In this document: positions 17,050-26,097 of the stretch, in pieces
How positions within the stretch are numbered: position 1 is the stretch's first letter
Layout of the letters: each line of letters begins with the position of its first letter
NCBI RefSeq assembly: GCF_001982635.1
Contig: NZ_MKFI01000001.1
Location: 844,782 to 908,781 of the forward strand
Direction: 5' to 3'
DNA: 64,000 bases
From: Bradyrhizobium mercantei
GTDB taxonomy: Bacteria; Pseudomonadota; Alphaproteobacteria; Rhizobiales; Xanthobacteraceae
Program-made: the position numbers and the translations under genes
The notes under the pieces: model-generated
What the model was told of the DNA's origin: nothing
What the model saw: only the letters and a program-made list of their open reading frames with translations
Databases searched by the model: none

Positions 17050-18231
17050 TCAGGCCGCGATCAGGTCGTCGTCGTAGGGCAGCACCGAGACCGCGTCTTC
17101 GGCGGCGAGCTCCTCGCAGAACATCCGTGCATCCTCGCGAGCCGATTCCGTCGCGAAGCGGCGCAGCAGGATCAGCAGCGGCTCGGCGGCGGAATGATCG
17201 GTCTCGCAATGCGTCAGCACGCGCTCCACCATGCGGCGATGCAGCCGCGCCGCACCGTCGCCGCTATCGACATAGCCGACCTCGTGACTGGCCTCGAGCG
17301 CAATGCGGAACGCCGCGTAGGTCGATTCCGGCAGGCCGGCCCGCCGCAGCAGTGCCTGCAGGCCGTTGCCGCCGCGGTCGTTCAAGAGCGCCGAGACCCG
17401 GCCATAAGGCAGTCCGGAGAGTTCGGCAAGCGCAGCGCCGAATAGATCGAGATTGCCTGACAGCAGCGCGCGCAGGATCAACCCGGCGGTGAGCTGGCCG
17501 GTGGCGCGCAGATGCGTGATCAGGTTCTGCATGTCGTCGCCGAAGGCACGCGCGGCGATGTTGACCGTCGAGCGCTCCTTCGCCTCGCCCGCAATCCGGT
17601 CGGCGCGGTCGGCCCCGAGCCAGTTTCGCGCGACGACGAACTGCGCCAGCGTGTCGGAGAGCTTTGCGACCAGCGCCAGCCGCGTCGCGGACGGCAGGTC
17701 TTCCAGCGCCAGCATCGATTCCCTGATCGCCGCGAGGTGGCCGTGGCGCTCGACGATGCGGTCCCAGGAGAAAGGCGCAAGCCCGGCATAGGGATTTTCG
17801 ATCAGTTCGAGCGCGGCCGCCGCCGAGCCGACCTCGGCGATCGCCGCGGCGACCGAAGCCGGCAGATTGTTTCGGCGCGCGATGGCGCACTGCATCTCGT
17901 CGGAGCCGGTCGCGACAATGTCGACGAGATCGGCGTCGATGAGAAGCGGTGAATGCTCCAGCACCGGCAGCGCGATCGACGGCTGGTCGGCCGACAGCGC
18001 CCGCACGATCGCAGCCGGCGCCTCCCCGCTATGCGCAAACACCTCGGCCATCGCCTGGCGCACCAGCGGCGACGGATCGTCGAGCAGCATCAGCAGCGCG
18101 CCTTCGGCTGCGATACGGTCGTCCTCGGTGAGATCTGAAATGAGCCAGGCCCGGGCCAACGCCCGCGTCGCCTCTGCCCGCTCGCCTGCTGGAGCGGTCC
18201 TAATCCAACTAATGAACTGCCGAACGATCAT
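17050..18231 (-). CDS. DUF2336 domain protein
   Basis: The product is 393 aa, almost entirely alpha-helical, with HEAT-like repeats in the first half (for example DDPSPLVRQAMAEVFA and LEHSPLLIDADLVDIVA), the hallmark of DUF2336 in alphaproteobacteria. No signal peptide or membrane segment is seen, so it is cytosolic. AGGA precedes the ATG. It is convergent with the response regulator/Hpt pair. DUF2336 proteins are often found near signalling genes, but no biochemical role is established to my knowledge. Confidence 0.85.
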   Translation of the reverse strand: MIVRQFISWIRTAPAGERAEATRALARAWLISDLTEDDRIAAEGALLMLLDDPSPLVRQAMAEVFAHSGEAPAAIVRALSADQPSIALPVLEHSPLLIDADLVDIVATGSDEMQCAIARRNNLPASVAAAIAEVGSAAAALELIENPYAGLAPFSWDRIVERHGHLAAIRESMLALEDLPSATRLALVAKLSDTLAQFVVARNWLGADRADRIAGEAKERSTVNIAARAFGDDMQNLITHLRATGQLTAGLILRALLSGNLDLFGAALAELSGLPYGRVSALLNDRGGNGLQALLRRAGLPESTYAAFRIALEASHEVGYVDSGDGAARLHRRMVERVLTHCETDHSAAEPLLILLRRFATESAREDARMFCEELAAEDAVSVLPYDDDLIAA

Positions 18232-18396
18232 GGTCCTGCCGGCTTACGCAACGAAACGGCATCGACCTACGATGCCAACTACAAGGAAAAATAAACCATG
18301 ACGCTTAACAAAGGGTTCACCATAAACGTTTGGGATTATTGACGTTTCGTTAAGACGGCGACGGCGTGCGGCTTCGCGCGCGCTAGCAACGCGGCG

Positions 18397-19401
18397 CTAG
18401 CTGTTGCTGTAAGTGCCGTTGGGGTCGCTGAACAGATCGAGCCGCCCGGGCGCGCGGACCTTCGGCGTTGCCGACGCGGTCAGCGAGGCGGAGTTGCCCC
18501 ACAGCTCCTGCACCGCCGGCGAGATCGGTTCCGAGCGGTCGCCGGCCTGGTAGAGCGAGCGGAAGGTCGGCGCCGGCTGTGCCGATGCGACGGCCGAGGT
18601 CGCGCCGGCTGATGAGGCCGCACTGGTATTCGGGAAGGTCGAGAGATACGACGCGGTGTCCATCGACACCGCTTGCGTCGGCGCCGCGCTTGCGATCGCG
18701 TAAGGCGACATGGTGTCGCCGCCCGCCGCGGCAAAGGCGGTGCGCGTGTCCTTGGAATTGGCGGCCGCGGCGTAGCGCGTGGTCAACACCGAATAGACCT
18801 GGCTGACACTGCGCGCACTGCCCGACTTGTCGTAGAAAATCGACTGGTTCGCAGCCGCCGCCTTCGGAAACATCGCGGCCGCATTGGCGCTCGGGCTATC
18901 CTCGGCGCTCGAGATCAGCTTGCCGGCGCCGCCGACGCCCATGAAATGGGCCATATAGAGTTCGGCATCGGTCGGACGCCGGCCGAGCGTGCCCGTGAGC
19001 TTGAAGCTGTTGGATTGCGTCAGCACCGCCGCCATCGACGACGCCGCATCGGGATCGTCACGCAGCTTCATGACAGCGCTGCGTGCGGAGGGATCGCTGA
19101 CCGAATAGCTGCCGTCGGAATTCTTGGTGATGGCGTCGGCATACTGGCCGTAGCCGAGCTGGCTGCCGGCCTCCTTGACGGTGCCGAGCCAGGTCTGGTC
19201 GATGAATTGATAGAGCCCATGTGCCGACGAGGTGGTGGCGCCGGCCTGCGGATTGAAATTGGATTCCATCTTCGCGGTGGTGAGCAGATATTCGAAGCTC
19301 GTGCCGGTGGTCGCGGCCGCCTGTTTGATCGAGCCCGCGACCTTCAGGCGCGAAGCATCGACACCTGCCGAAGCCGTCGCATTGAAGAGGTCGACCGCCA
19401 T
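18397..19401 (-). CDS. SLT-domain lytic transglycosylase
   Basis: The product is 334 aa. The N-terminal SLT domain has the catalytic Glu46 (TTAKMESNFNPQA) and the downstream AHGLYQFIDQTWL motif, so it should cleave peptidoglycan. The C-terminal half (about 180-334) is low-complexity Ser/Ala-rich. No classical signal peptide is visible after the ATG at 19401; longer forms would need a TTG start. Secretion could go through a flagellar or other dedicated route, which is only inference. Confidence 0.85.
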   Translation of the reverse strand: MAVDLFNATASAGVDASRLKVAGSIKQAAATTGTSFEYLLTTAKMESNFNPQAGATTSSAHGLYQFIDQTWLGTVKEAGSQLGYGQYADAITKNSDGSYSVSDPSARSAVMKLRDDPDAASSMAAVLTQSNSFKLTGTLGRRPTDAELYMAHFMGVGGAGKLISSAEDSPSANAAAMFPKAAAANQSIFYDKSGSARSVSQVYSVLTTRYAAAANSKDTRTAFAAAGGDTMSPYAIASAAPTQAVSMDTASYLSTFPNTSAASSAGATSAVASAQPAPTFRSLYQAGDRSEPISPAVQELWGNSASLTASATPKVRAPGRLDLFSDPNGTYSNS

Positions 19402-19495
19402 CTGTCCGGGTGCCTTGCCGGGCGCCGGCAATCGGCACCCATGTCCCGTCAACCTGCCGTAATTATGGTTAACGGCACGTTAAGATCGCCCCTGC

Positions 19496-20287
19496 TCAGG
19501 GTTGGGCCTCGTAGTAATGCGCGACCTGGTCGATCTCCTCGGCCGTCATCTGGCGCGCGATGTTGCGCATCTGCTGGCTGATGTCGTTGCGGCGGGCCCC
19601 GGACGCGAAGGCCTCGAGCTGCGCCTTGATGTACACCGCCGACTGACCGCCGAGCCAGGGGCTTCCCGCCTTGTTGTCGATATCGCCGTGGCAGGAGCCA
19701 CAGGGCGGGATGTTGCGCATCGGGGCGCCCGTCACCACCACCGCCGGCGCGGGACGCCCGGTATCCAGGCTGTTCGAAGGCACCCGCGGCAGATAGGCGT
19801 AGTAGGCCGCAACGTCCTTCATGTCCTGATCGCTCATGGCCGCCGCGAACGGGCTCATCACCACGCTGACCCGCGCGCCGGTCTTGAAGTCGTTCAGTTC
19901 CTTGTACGTCACCGCGGCAAACTGCCCGGCGAGGTTCGGCGAGTGCGCGTCGCTGACGCCCTGCGGTCCGTGGCAGATCGCGCAGCGCTGCGCCAGCGTC
20001 GCGCCACGGCCGATCGAGACCTGGTTCACCCTGGTCAGCATCTCTGACGTCATGACGACATTGGAGGTCTTGAAATCCGGCTTGACGCCGGCCTCCGGCA
20101 CGGCAGCACGCGGCACGCCGGCCGCGCTGCAAATCGCATCCCAGACGCCGGCAAGCTTGAGGTTCGGTTGCGCCAACGGCAACCAGATCAGGCCGGCGAT
20201 GGCCGACAGCACGGCAATCGCGGCCGTGATGCCGACGCTGGTGCCGAACCACGGATTGCGCAGCGAGAACAGCGGCTGATCGCTCAT
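19496..20287 (-). CDS. membrane-anchored diheme cytochrome c
   Basis: The product is 263 aa. One transmembrane helix (residues 15-38) anchors two cytochrome c domains with heme motifs CAICH (102-106) and CGSCH (195-199). Each has a nearby Met suitable as sixth ligand. The ATG overlaps the stop of the oxidase subunit I gene by four bases (ATGA), so it is translated with it. It is likely the electron donor or an extra subunit of the oxygen reductase encoded upstream. Confidence 0.92.
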   Translation of the reverse strand: MSDQPLFSLRNPWFGTSVGITAAIAVLSAIAGLIWLPLAQPNLKLAGVWDAICSAAGVPRAAVPEAGVKPDFKTSNVVMTSEMLTRVNQVSIGRGATLAQRCAICHGPQGVSDAHSPNLAGQFAAVTYKELNDFKTGARVSVVMSPFAAAMSDQDMKDVAAYYAYLPRVPSNSLDTGRPAPAVVVTGAPMRNIPPCGSCHGDIDNKAGSPWLGGQSAVYIKAQLEAFASGARRNDISQQMRNIARQMTAEEIDQVAHYYEAQP

Positions 20288-21909
20288 CGGCTTGCTCCGA
20301 CATAGACCGCGGGCACGCTGGTCTCGTTCAGCGCCATCAACTGCGCAATCGGGAAACCATAGTTCACGACGGTGAGGCCGACCATCAACGCAAGCCAGAG
20401 GCCGAACGAATTGAGCGCGACCGGAATCCGCGCCGGCATATGTAGCGGCACCGCGAAGCGGTAGGCACCCGCCTCGCCTCGCGCGCCGAATTGCCCGCGG
20501 ATCAGCACCAGCAGGAACAGCAGGCCGGACAGCAGCAGGATGAATCCGCCGATCGCCGACAGCGTCACCGACAAGGCCTGTGGCGAGATCGCCGGGTTGG
20601 CATAGTCGTAATACGCCATGCGGCGCGGCATGCCGAGGATGCCGACATAGTGCCACGGGAATGTGGTCACGATCATGCCGATGAACCACAGCCAGAGCTG
20701 TGCGCGCATCATGCCGAAGTTGTCCAGCGCCCGGCCGGTCAAATGCGGCCACAGATCATAGGCGATGGCGAAGTACATGATGACGATGGCGCCGCCGAAG
20801 ATCAGGTGGAAATGACCGGTGATCCACTGCGTGTTGTGCACCGTGGCGTCGAGCTGATAGCTCATGTTGATCAGCCCGCCGGCGCCGCCGAAGCCGAGCA
20901 TGACCAGCGACAGCGCGGTCGCCAGCATGATCGGATTGGACCATGGCAGCGCGCCGATCCAGCCGAATGCACCGCGGCCGCCGCGTAGGCGACTGGCAAC
21001 CTCAGCCGACGCGCAGATCGTGAACACGGTGAGCAGCGTCGGCAGCGCGACGAGGCCGGTGAATACCGAATGCATGAACTTGAATCCGGCGCCGACCTGC
21101 GGGTCGGCAAACAGATGATGCACGCCGATCGGCATCGCCACCACGACGAACAGGATGAACGAGATCCGCGCCATCGCGTCGCTGTAGAGCCGGCCGCCGA
21201 TCGCGCGCGGGAAGATCGTGTAGTAGGCGATGTAGGTCGGGATCAGCCAGAAATAGACGATGGCATGCAGCGTCCACGAGAAGAACACGCGCGCCAGCCC
21301 GGCATCGATCGTCGACTTGAGCCCCAACGCCACGGGCAGGATCAGGAACAGGATCTCGAGCGCCGCACCGACCGCGGTCCAGCCCCAGAGCAAGCAGCCC
21401 GCGACATTGGCATACATCGCAAGCGGCACCGGCTTGTCCGGATTCTCGCGCTTCCAGATCACGAAATTGACCACCATCAGCGCGACCCAGATCCATGAGC
21501 CGACCACGACCATGACGACGCCGATGTAGTAGAAGGGATTGCCGACCATCGGCGGATAGAAGGTGTAGAGCACCGAGGCGAGCCCGAGCGACACCGGGAT
21601 CATCGCGACGACGGCGCCGGCGGCGACCAGGAAGAATCCGGCCCAGGCCCAGCGACGCCCGATCAGCGCCTTCTCCAGCGACGCCTCGGTGATCGCATAG
21701 CCGAAGCCCATCGCGATCAGCGTCGGGAACACGTATCCCATCGCCGAGCCATGCGCGGTGACCGAGCGATAGTAGAATTCCGGATTGAAGTGCCAGGCGT
21801 TCAACGGGCTGCGCACGAACATCTGCCAGGCGCCGAGCACCAGCGCCGCGCCGAACACGACGAAGGCGAGCCAGAAATGCGCCGCTATCAGCCGCTTGTT
21901 AATCAACAC
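20284..21909 (-). CDS. cytochrome c oxidase subunit I, B-family (ba3-like)
   Basis: The product is 541 aa, about 13-14 transmembrane helices. Metal ligands are visible: His53 (TAHGSAMG) for the low-spin heme; His-x-x-x-Tyr in TLHAIVYFW near 216 (CuB His with the cross-linked Tyr); His-His in IGVHHLF near 263 (CuB); and GHFHLIFGG near 369. The HAIVYFWLIPTY context is that of B-family heme-copper oxidases such as Thermus ba3, not the A-family or cbb3. The start codon is GTG and overlaps the subunit II gene by 11 bases. High oxygen affinity is known for this family. Confidence 0.92.
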   Translation of the reverse strand: MLINKRLIAAHFWLAFVVFGAALVLGAWQMFVRSPLNAWHFNPEFYYRSVTAHGSAMGYVFPTLIAMGFGYAITEASLEKALIGRRWAWAGFFLVAAGAVVAMIPVSLGLASVLYTFYPPMVGNPFYYIGVVMVVVGSWIWVALMVVNFVIWKRENPDKPVPLAMYANVAGCLLWGWTAVGAALEILFLILPVALGLKSTIDAGLARVFFSWTLHAIVYFWLIPTYIAYYTIFPRAIGGRLYSDAMARISFILFVVVAMPIGVHHLFADPQVGAGFKFMHSVFTGLVALPTLLTVFTICASAEVASRLRGGRGAFGWIGALPWSNPIMLATALSLVMLGFGGAGGLINMSYQLDATVHNTQWITGHFHLIFGGAIVIMYFAIAYDLWPHLTGRALDNFGMMRAQLWLWFIGMIVTTFPWHYVGILGMPRRMAYYDYANPAISPQALSVTLSAIGGFILLLSGLLFLLVLIRGQFGARGEAGAYRFAVPLHMPARIPVALNSFGLWLALMVGLTVVNYGFPIAQLMALNETSVPAVYVGASR

Positions 21910-22462
21910 AGGTCAGCCTCCGCTTCGCCGCCGCCATGTCGCGGAACGCGGCCTTGTCGACCACCTTGACCTTGCCCCACATGCCCTGGTGACCGATGCC
22001 GCAGAACTCCTGGCACGGCATCACGTGATCGCCCGGCGCCTTGAAGCGCACCGGCAGGTCCGTGACGTAGCCCGGCACCAGCATGGTGTTGATGTTGGTG
22101 CCCTCGATCAGGAAACCGTGGACGACATCGGCGCTGGTGGCGCGAAACGTGATCGGCGTCTCCGCGGGCACCACGACGCATTGCGGTGTGAAGGAATATT
22201 GCTGACCGATCGCGCGCACGGTGACCGAGCCGTCGGGCTGCATTTCGCTGCCGAGATTGCTCTCGATGAATTCGCCGGACAGATGCAGCGTCTTGGGATC
22301 GGCGGTCTCGACCCGGCCCTGCGGCATCGTCGCCTGATGGATGCCGATATAGGCCGCCATGCCGACCAGAAAGGCGACAATGACGAGCGACAGCGTCGCC
22401 CAGCGCCGCTCGATCCGGGCGGCAACCGCTTCGCCGAGGCCATGGTCGGTCTCTGTCGCCAT
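21899..22462 (-). CDS. cytochrome c oxidase subunit II (CuA)
   Basis: The product is 187 aa. A single transmembrane helix (residues 22-44) is followed by a cupredoxin domain with the complete binuclear CuA site: His115, Cys150, Cys154, His158 and Met161 (CQEFCGIGHQGM). One N-terminal helix instead of two is typical of B-family oxidases. The ATG at 22462 shares a base with the stop codon of the small upstream gene (TGATG), giving coupled translation. Confidence 0.93.
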   Translation of the reverse strand: MATETDHGLGEAVAARIERRWATLSLVIVAFLVGMAAYIGIHQATMPQGRVETADPKTLHLSGEFIESNLGSEMQPDGSVTVRAIGQQYSFTPQCVVVPAETPITFRATSADVVHGFLIEGTNINTMLVPGYVTDLPVRFKAPGDHVMPCQEFCGIGHQGMWGKVKVVDKAAFRDMAAAKRRLTCVD

Positions 22463-22641
22463 CAGGGAACGCTCCGCGGCAGAAAGACCAGCAGGTAGAA
22501 TGCCAACCACAATCCGACCACGATGGCCGTCGCGATGCCCGCAACCGCGACCGCGCCGCCCGGGCCGGCGCGCACGACGGTCTCGACATCATCGTCTTCC
22601 GAGCCGGATGCCGATGGTTGCGGCGAAGGTGCGTTGATCAT
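22462..22641 (-). CDS. 59-aa single-helix protein, putative small subunit of the ba3-like oxidase
   Basis: The gene encodes 59 residues: a polar acidic N-terminus (MINAPSPQPSASGSEDDD, 1-18) and one transmembrane helix (about 30-54). ATTAGGGG lies upstream of the ATG, and the stop overlaps the subunit II start (TGATG). Position and topology resemble subunit IIa of Thermus ba3 oxidase, a single helix that replaces the missing second helix of subunit II. This is inference from context and length; the sequence itself has no recognised signature. Confidence 0.7.
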   Translation of the reverse strand: MINAPSPQPSASGSEDDDVETVVRAGPGGAVAVAGIATAIVVGLWLAFYLLVFLPRSVP

Positions 22642-22651
22642 GATCGCGCCC

Positions 22652-23902
22652 CTAATTCAGTGTTGCTGCACGCAGCTCGTTGGCTTGCCGCGCCGACACC
22701 GGCTCGCCGCGGTTGCCCCAGGCCGTTCGAATGTAGGTCACGACCGCCGCGACCTCGTCGTCCGACAGCTTCTGCGCGAACGGCGGCATGCCGTAGGGCA
22801 TCGGATTGCCCGATGTGCCCGGCGGATAGCCGCCATTGAGCACCATCCGGATCGGGTTCACCGCGGAGACCATCTGGATCGACTGGTTGCCGGCAAGCGG
22901 CGGATAATCCGGCGGCATCCCCTGCCCGGTCGCGCCATGGCAGCTCGCGCAGTCGCGATCATAGATCGACTTGCCAAAGGACAGCAGCAGACTGCTCTCG
23001 GCCGACGGCAGCGCGGTCGACGCCTTTTCCGGCGGACCGCCTTGCGCGAGACCCTTCAGATAGACCGCCATTGCGCGCACGTCGTCGTCATTGAGATATT
23101 GCAGGCTGTTGTAGACGACCTCGGCCATCGGCCCGTACACGGCGCCCTTGGCGGACACGCCCTTGCGCAGATAGTCGACGATTTCTTCGATCGTCCAGTC
23201 GCCGAGTCCCGTCTCCTTGTTGGAGGTCAGCGACGGCGCGTACCAGTTCTGCATCGGGATCAGGCCGCCTTCGAAGGCCTGCGACTGCTTGCTGCCGCCG
23301 AGCGCATTGATCGGGGTGTGACACATCCCGCAATGACCGAGCCCCTCGACCAGATAGTTGCCGCGATTCCATTCCGCCGACTTCGTTGGGTCAGGCTTGA
23401 ACTCGCCTTCCCTGAAGAACAGCGTGCGCCATCCAAGGATCAGCGAGCGGTTGTTGAACGGGAACGTCAGGTCATGCGGCTTGTTGAGCTGCTTGACCGG
23501 CGGCACGGTGCGCAAATACGCGTAGATCGCGTCGCTGTCCTCGCGCGTGACCTGGGTGTAGGAGGCGAACGGCATCGCCGGGTAGACCAGGCCGCCATCC
23601 GGGAAGCGGCCACTGTGCATCATCTGGTAGAACTGGTCCGACGTCCACGTGCCGATGCCGGTCTGCGAGTCGGGCGTGATGTTCGACGTGTAGAGCGTGC
23701 CGAACGGCGTCTTCATGGGGAGACCGCCGGCGAAGGTCTTGCCTTCGCGCGCCGTGTGGCAGGCGATGCAATCGCCGGCGCGCGCGAGATATTCGCCCTT
23801 GGCGATGACGGCCGGATCGGCCGCCTTCGGCTGCGCCAGTGCCGTGATGGGCGACAGCACCAGTATCAATCCGACCAGCAGTCCTGTTGAGGTTCGCGAC
23901 AT
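22652..23902 (-). CDS. triheme cytochrome c
   Basis: The product is 416 aa: a signal peptide (residues 1-23) and three c-type heme motifs, CIACH (45-49), CGMCH near 192 and CASCH near 318. The layout matches the cytochrome subunit of membrane-bound alcohol, aldehyde or gluconate dehydrogenases. No dehydrogenase is adjacent. It lies 10 bp upstream of the small oxidase subunit gene, so here it probably delivers electrons to the oxidase. Confidence 0.9.
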   Translation of the reverse strand: MSRTSTGLLVGLILVLSPITALAQPKAADPAVIAKGEYLARAGDCIACHTAREGKTFAGGLPMKTPFGTLYTSNITPDSQTGIGTWTSDQFYQMMHSGRFPDGGLVYPAMPFASYTQVTREDSDAIYAYLRTVPPVKQLNKPHDLTFPFNNRSLILGWRTLFFREGEFKPDPTKSAEWNRGNYLVEGLGHCGMCHTPINALGGSKQSQAFEGGLIPMQNWYAPSLTSNKETGLGDWTIEEIVDYLRKGVSAKGAVYGPMAEVVYNSLQYLNDDDVRAMAVYLKGLAQGGPPEKASTALPSAESSLLLSFGKSIYDRDCASCHGATGQGMPPDYPPLAGNQSIQMVSAVNPIRMVLNGGYPPGTSGNPMPYGMPPFAQKLSDDEVAAVVTYIRTAWGNRGEPVSARQANELRAATLN

Positions 23903-23915
23903 CGGCACGATCCCT

Positions 23916-24626
23916 TCAGTGCGGTTCGCTGCCGCATTCGAGCGGCATCGGAAGGCTGCCGCGCGCCGCGAAGGACGGATCGGCCGGTGCCGGACGCGAC
24001 GACAGGTAGGCTGCCACCGCCTTGACATCGTCCTCGGTCAGCAGGCTCGCAACGATCTGCATGCAGTCCGGCGCGAACGCCGTGCGCGTGCCGTAACGCC
24101 AGCCGCCGAGCTGGCCGCTGATATAGGCCGCGCGGAGGCCAAGCAGGCCGGGAATCCCGGGCTCCATCCCGCCCAATGTGGGGCCATGACAGGCCGAACA
24201 GGGTGGAACGCCGTGCTGCGGATCGCCGTTCTTCACGATCGCCTCGCCGCGCGCCAGGATCTCCTTGCTGTCGACCGGGGGGACCGGCGGCGGAAATGCC
24301 GGCCTGAGCGAAGCGAAATACTCGGCGATCTTCTTCAGGTAATCGTCGGTCTGAAACTCCAGCAGGTAGTTCATCGGCGGATATTTCCGCCGCCCGTCCC
24401 TGAACGCGATCAGCTGGTTGTAGAGGTAGCCGGCCGGCTTGCCGGCAAGACGGGGAAAATAAGCGTCGCCGGTGCCTTCGCCTTCGGCGCCGTGACAGGG
24501 CGCGCAGGCAAGGACACGCGCGGCCATCGTATCGGGTGCACGCTCGGTTGTTTGCGATCGGGCAGCATCGATCGGTAGCGCAGCGAGCGCCAGAAACGCG
24601 GTCAACCGAGTAAGACGATACGTCAC
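23916..24626 (-). CDS. diheme cytochrome c, first gene of the oxidase operon
   Basis: The product is 236 aa from a GTG start at 24626, preferred because GGGGGG lies just upstream and the product then starts with a signal peptide (VTYRLTRLTAFLALAALP). An ATG at 24659 would add 11 residues but has no ribosome-binding site. Two heme motifs are present: CAPCH (41-45) and CSACH near 140, each in a class-I cytochrome c domain. It is separated by 13 bp from the triheme gene. A FixK/FNR box lies about 84 bp upstream. Confidence 0.9.
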   Translation of the reverse strand: MTYRLTRLTAFLALAALPIDAARSQTTERAPDTMAARVLACAPCHGAEGEGTGDAYFPRLAGKPAGYLYNQLIAFRDGRRKYPPMNYLLEFQTDDYLKKIAEYFASLRPAFPPPVPPVDSKEILARGEAIVKNGDPQHGVPPCSACHGPTLGGMEPGIPGLLGLRAAYISGQLGGWRYGTRTAFAPDCMQIVASLLTEDDVKAVAAYLSSRPAPADPSFAARGSLPMPLECGSEPH

Positions 24627-24703
24627 CTTTTGCCCCCCAGCGCGACGATGAGAGCTCATCGCGAAACCGGAGGTGACGAAGCGCGAAATTTGGCGCGCCG
24701 TCT

Positions 24704-24717
24704 TTGATTCAGATCAA
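24704..24717. promoter_or_regulatory. perfect FixK/FNR box TTGATTCAGATCAA
   Basis: TTGAT-N4-ATCAA is the full consensus of FNR/FixK-type regulators. It lies in the gap between hisI, whose stop codon is at 24721, and the start of the oxidase operon. If it sits at -41.5, transcription would start near 24669, just upstream of the GTG start of the first cytochrome gene. In Bradyrhizobium such boxes mark genes induced at low oxygen through FixLJ-FixK2. Confidence 0.8.
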
Positions 24718-24720
24718 TGG

Positions 24721-25149
24721 TTAGGTGCGGTAGACTGCTGCCGGGTCAAAAAGGCGGTCGGCATCGACAAAGGACAGGCTGACATTGCCACCCTCGTCCT
24801 TCACCGCGCGATAGAAACAGGAGCGCCGTCCGGTGTGGCAGGCAGCGCCGATCTGCTCGACCTTGATCCACACTGCGTCCTGATCGCAATCCATCCGGAT
24901 CTCGACCACGCGCTGGGTCTGGCCCGAGCTCTCGCCCTTGCGCCACAGCGCATTGCGCGAGCGGCTGAAGTACCAGCCCTCGCCGGTCGCGATCGTCTTG
25001 CGCAGGGCTTCGTCGTTCATGTGCGCGACCATCAGCACGTCGCCGGTCGCAGCATCGGTCGCGACGCAGGTCACAAGACCTGCCGCGTCGAATTTGGGCT
25101 GGAAGGCCAGCCCCTCTTCACGGTCGTGATCGTGGGTCGATGCGGACAC
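24721..25149 (-). CDS. hisI: phosphoribosyl-AMP cyclohydrolase
   Basis: The product is 142 aa, the stand-alone HisI that opens the purine ring of phosphoribosyl-AMP in histidine synthesis. Typical motifs are present: [32 protein letters not shown], the metal site MDCDQDAVW, and [14 protein letters not shown] six bases upstream favours the GTG at 25149; a TTG two codons earlier is possible. It is 28 bp downstream of folE and co-directional, a pairing frequent in this order. Confidence 0.95.
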   Translation of the reverse strand: MSASTHDHDREEGLAFQPKFDAAGLVTCVATDAATGDVLMVAHMNDEALRKTIATGEGWYFSRSRNALWRKGESSGQTQRVVEIRMDCDQDAVWIKVEQIGAACHTGRRSCFYRAVKDEGGNVSLSFVDADRLFDPAAVYRT

Positions 25150-25177
25150 GGACAACCTCGCTCGAGAGAATGCGAGG

Positions 25178-25858
25178 TTACCGGTTCGGTCCTCGCACCA
25201 GGGACAGGAAACGCTGCTGCTCCGCCGGATTGTCGCGGAACATGCCGGTGAAGCGGCTGGTGAAGGTCGATGCGCCGTGCTTGGCGACGCCGCGCACCGA
25301 CATGCAGGTATGCTCCGCCTCGATCAGCACTGCAACGCCGCGCGGCTTGAGGACCTCGTCGATCGCAGCCGCGACCTGGGCGGTGAGATGCTCCTGGGTC
25401 TGCAGGCGGCGGGCGAAGATGTCGGTCAGCCGCGCCAGCTTGGAGAGACCCACGACGCGCTCGACCGGCGTATAGGCGATGTGCGCCTTGCCGTAGAACG
25501 GCATCATGTGATGCTCGCACTGCGACGTGAATTCGATGTCGCGGACGAGAACGAAATCGTCATAGCCGGCGGTCTCGCCGAAGGTGCGGTTGAGCACTTC
25601 GGCCGGGCACTGGTGATAGCCCTGATAGAGCTCGTCATAGGCCTCGACGACGCGGCGCGGCGTATCGAGCAGACCTTCGCGGCCGGTGTTCTCGCCGATA
25701 TAGGCGAGCAGCGTCTTCACGGCGTCCTCGGCTTCGGCGCGCGACGGGCGCGGCTGGTCGGCACGAACGGCCGCCGCCATGAATTCTGCAGGGTCGAGCT
25801 CGCCTGGCTTCGCGTCAGTTGGCTTGTTGGGGCGAATCGGCTTGATCAAGGCGTCCAT
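25178..25858 (-). CDS. folE: GTP cyclohydrolase I
   Basis: The product is 226 aa. It converts GTP to dihydroneopterin triphosphate, the first step of folate synthesis. The zinc site is intact: Cys and His in [10 protein letters not shown] and the later Cys in [10 protein letters not shown]. The [20 protein letters not shown] and KHGAST motifs are conserved. The N-terminal 40 residues are a variable extension. Housekeeping. Confidence 0.97.
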   Translation of the reverse strand: MDALIKPIRPNKPTDAKPGELDPAEFMAAAVRADQPRPSRAEAEDAVKTLLAYIGENTGREGLLDTPRRVVEAYDELYQGYHQCPAEVLNRTFGETAGYDDFVLVRDIEFTSQCEHHMMPFYGKAHIAYTPVERVVGLSKLARLTDIFARRLQTQEHLTAQVAAAIDEVLKPRGVAVLIEAEHTCMSVRGVAKHGASTFTSRFTGMFRDNPAEQQRFLSLVRGPNR

Positions 25859-26097
25859 GTCTTCTCCGTTCGACCGGCCCTGGCATTGCCTTCAGGCCGG
25901 ATGTGTCACCGGGCAGACGGGGCGGATCATCGATCCGCCGGGCGCCTGAGTCCCCATTTTGTAGCACCACAACGGCGAATGTGGTCCGCGGTGGACGCAT
26001 GGCCGGGCTATGTTTCCGGCCGCGTCGTCCATATATAGGACGGTGAAACCCAGCCGCCAAGAGCGCCCGGCACGGCCGGAACCAGGCATCTGTCCTC

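Noticed and set aside
20284..22462. cbb3-type (fixN) or A-family cytochrome oxidase
   Set aside because: A CuA subunit II is present, excluding cbb3, and the HAIVYFW context with one-helix subunit II fits the B-family.
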